This document shows positions 41,300 to 43,775 of a stretch of DNA of 43,775 bases, piece by piece. This DNA is from Trichosphaerium sp. ATCC 40318 (taxonomy: Eukaryota; Discosea; Flabellinia; Trichosidae): contig JALMLS010000399.1 of assembly GCA_038496445.1 (NCBI GenBank), forward strand, positions 1 through 43,775. Direction: 5' to 3'. The notes beneath the pieces were generated by a model. It saw only the letters and a list, made by a program, of their open reading frames with translations. It was not told the DNA's origin and did not search any database. Position 1 is the first letter of the stretch, and every line of letters begins with the position of its first letter. The translations under genes and the position numbers were made by a program.

Positions 41300-43593
41300 T
41301 TGTATGGTTAGAATACGTATCTACAAAGTCTTTGTTAACGATACGTTGCTTGAATATCACAGAAGAAGCCAGTTTTTGATAAAAAAGTTGAAAGCGGTTT
41401 TTGAAACGACGCCAAGTTTTCATAGATTCAAAAAAAGGGTGCCCCTGAACCGTCAACCTTATGCACTATGCAATGGGTGGACTGGAATTGAGTAGGAAAA
41501 GTATCTAATGCTTTACTTCGAAGTAGTTTTGTGCAGACGCTTATGTGTTGTTTAATATAAACTTACGCTTATAATTTCTCTTTTAGTATCTAGCGAAGAG
41601 TTGTATTGCTGTTGATGTTGCTCTAATTATGGATTAAGAATGCTCTTTGGTAACAAAACCAAGAAATTTGATAATATTTTCCATTTAGTTCTCTTATAAA
41701 ATTGTATCACGGTCTGCTTACAGCTAATAAAATACATGTTTTTTTTGGTGAACTTTGAATTTGTTCCTTCACTAGTTCGTTTTTCTAAACCAACCGGTTT
41801 TGGAAGACGAAAATGGTCAACAATCTGAGATTTCTTAGCTGGATGAAAAACACTAGTATATGTAGTGTAGGTACCTTTTCCGTTCGGATTTCGTACTGAT
41901 CCAAGTTTAGAACAAGAGCGTACATCTTTATGAAAAGGGCATACGAAAAAAATTCTGTTGACTTTTTTTTTTTTCGACTCGGAAATAAGTTCATTCAATA
42001 CTAAACTAAAAACGCTTCATAGGCGTATTTGATTAAATTCACGTGCTAAAAAGCATAATTTTAAGCTCCCTAATATCTAAACTCGGAAAGAGCTTTTATG
42101 CCCACCACCATTCAGTATATTGTCATAAATACCATTATACAGCGTATTTATGATAATTAGTACGAGAGAAAGATGTCTACAGATAGATCATCATTTCTGT
42201 GGTGTCTACGTGTTTCATGTGGAAAATAACACTCGGAATATAATAACCATACGCGTGTACTAAATGTATGGTATGTTAACGTTGTCGATAATGAGAAGTA
42301 CGTGACTTTAATTTGAAAACTTTTGACACTCTAAACATGACAACGCTGATTACCGTACGTTGGTGTAAATGCTCCCGCATGTTCCGTTAACAACTGTGTA
42401 CTTTTTTAACAATGTCATTTTTCAGACTCAGTGTGACGCTATACACAGATTACGAAGCTACTAGCAGCTTGAAAGCCAAAATTCAGGCCTTATGTGTATT
42501 CAGACTACAAAAATTCAGACCTAAAAAACTTATGCGCTAGTGGTGAGGAACTAGCGGGAGGTCCACAGGTATCTTTTTACTTCTCCAATAAATAAATCTA
42601 TCACTGGCTTTTTGGCTCTTTTCGTTTTCTATTTGTAAGAACGCAAGGCCTAGTAACCAGTGTGCTGAATAAGATTTAAAAATAATGGTTTGTCAAAGTG
42701 CAATTTTTTTATAAGTCCAGAATTCAGAGTTTGCTCAGTACACCCCGACATTTTATTCATATATTCATTACAGACCCATTTCATGGTTTATGATATTGCT
42801 ATATACTAGTACGTACATATGAATGTATTGATAATAATTTTGTATCGCCACATTTCTGACAATCCGAAAAATACAAAAAAAAGTTGAAAAAATCGGTTTT
42901 CAAATTCTGTTTTCGCCTTTTTTGGGTTTTGTGTTTGCCTGAAATACAGAAATCTGTCGGTACTTATTGGTTCCGGAAGATTTACACTGTTGGTACAGCT
43001 AACAATAAAATTTGATCAAAAAACAACAAACAGGCTGAAAAAAACCAAAAAAGTTTGAAAATATGCCAGTTTTCGCTTGTATGCGAACATTGACGCTAGT
43101 AACCAAACGGAAAATATTTGCTTTCTAGGCGCACAAAAATATATTTACGAAAGTCTGACGAAACTTTGGGTCTTGAGCCAAACAAGCTATCGATTTTTTT
43201 AATTCTACCTTTTCTATTATGGCCTACTATGTATTGTTCCTTGCATCCTGGAGGTAAATTTTTGTATATGCAACTCCGAGTATCGGAGGCCCAAACTCGT
43301 TTATTTTCAAAACTATGCAGATCCCGGGCTATTTATCCGAAGGTGTCTTGCCTAAAGGCGTGAAAATAAACTGTCTTGTATTTTCTCTGTCAGTGCAGCG
43401 AGCCAACAGATTTACGCGTTGACTTCTGTTTTAGGCGGAGGAGATCGAAAACTAAAACAAAAACTGCCATGCGATAGCCCACAATGAGTGAGTTGTTGTA
43501 TTTTGATTGTTGACGTTACAATCTACATTAAGCCACTACCGTTTTCTTAAATGTTTAGGACATACTCCATGTTCCCTTCTATCGAGCGTATGC
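41300..43593. other. Gene-poor region, 2.3 kb
   Basis: No recognisable gene, RNA or repeat except the doubtful ORF at 41627-41998. AT-rich, with scattered homopolymers. Confidence 0.45.
41627..41998 (-). CDS. Uncertain ORF, no known domain
   Basis: A 123-codon open frame without an ATG start; it contains VCPFHKDVRSCSKLGSV and many Lys. It could be an exon of an unseen gene or chance. The nearest ATG (41994) is in another frame. No function is proposed. Confidence 0.15.
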   Translation of the reverse strand: MNELISESKKKKVNRIFFVCPFHKDVRSCSKLGSVRNPNGKGTYTTYTSVFHPAKKSQIVDHFRLPKPVGLEKRTSEGTNSKFTKKNMYFISCKQTVIQFYKRTKWKILSNFLVLLPKSILNP

Positions 43594-43775
43594 ATTGGCA
43601 GAACAAAAGACAAACAACAAGCAGAATCTCAAAACATGACTCTCGCAGAACGGCAGATCTTTGTGACAATACTCGTGAATATACTACAATTGGAACAGAA
43701 CTCGACGACACAGCCATAGCCCACCTTGAAACGCTCTCATTGGAGATGTGGTAATTACGCTCAAGTAGAAGCAAA
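43594..43775 (+). pseudogene. Damaged copy of the B4 homeodomain gene start (B5), cut by window end
   Basis: Aligns with the first 60 codons of B4 (36767 back to about 36585) on the opposite strand. Over about 180 bp I count five single-base deletions and one single-base insertion (for example GGCAAGATC to GGCAGATC, ATGTTGG to ATGTGG) and only one substitution, which changes the ATG to TTG. Similarity begins abruptly at the start codon. Each indel breaks the frame, so no protein is possible as written. It is either a young pseudogene or an unpolished copy at a contig end. Confidence 0.75.

Noticed and set aside
43118-43363. 81-codon plus-strand ORF
   Set aside because: No domain, no ATG start and no supporting context.

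Overview
This is eukaryotic nuclear DNA: AT-rich, with short spliceosomal introns (44-66 nt, mostly GTACGT...AG), a LINE retrotransposon and an intronless tRNA-Gln. Arrays of TALE-type homeodomain genes resembling fungal HD mating-type genes, U12-type AT-AC introns, a WRKY-like protein, an augmin HAUS8-like protein and a BRAP2/Etp1-like ubiquitin ligase fit an early-diverging fungus (Mucoromycota or Glomeromycotina grade) best. An amoebozoan cannot be excluded from sequence alone.

Layout. (1) 1-9 kb: F-box and leucine-rich-repeat genes. Three look intact, one lost its frame once, and one appears broken by an inversion of its own middle segment. (2) 9-12.3 kb: one MORN-like repeat gene split by two non-autonomous transposons. 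(3) 12.3-18.6 kb: a 6.3-kb LINE flanked by a perfect 17-bp target-site duplication, with ORF1, an APE endonuclease/RT ORF2, an A-tail and three 3'-UTR hairpin repeats. It is dead through frameshifts and a nested 1.8-kb element. (4) 19-20.4 kb: tRNA-Gln and a small homeodomain gene. (5) 20.9-22.6 kb: a seven-exon augmin-like gene. (6) 22.7-36.8 kb: the homeodomain cluster. (7) 37.2-41.3 kb: BRAP2-like and WRKY-like genes. (8) 41.3-43.6 kb: mostly empty, ending in a damaged copy of a small homeodomain gene.

The main system is the homeodomain cluster. Class A (six three-exon genes, 368-442 aa) has a conserved helical N-terminal domain, a TALE homeodomain split by an intron just before NPYP, a Pro/Ala/basic linker and an acidic tail. 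Class B (four genes and a terminal fragment, 127-168 aa) is little more than a short N-terminus and a TALE homeodomain. One A and one B gene are divergently transcribed from a 463-bp intergene, as in HD mating-type loci. Two A genes have lost key DNA-contact residues but keep open frames, and two other A genes form a near-identical inverted pair. Two B genes carry an AT-AC U12 intron at the same codon. I infer a multi-allelic or expanded heterodimerising homeodomain locus; its biological role is not shown by the sequence.

Three inserted elements share an architecture: CAG...CTG ends, roughly 0.25-0.35 kb subterminal arrays of a short palindrome private to each family, and a unique centre without a transposase.
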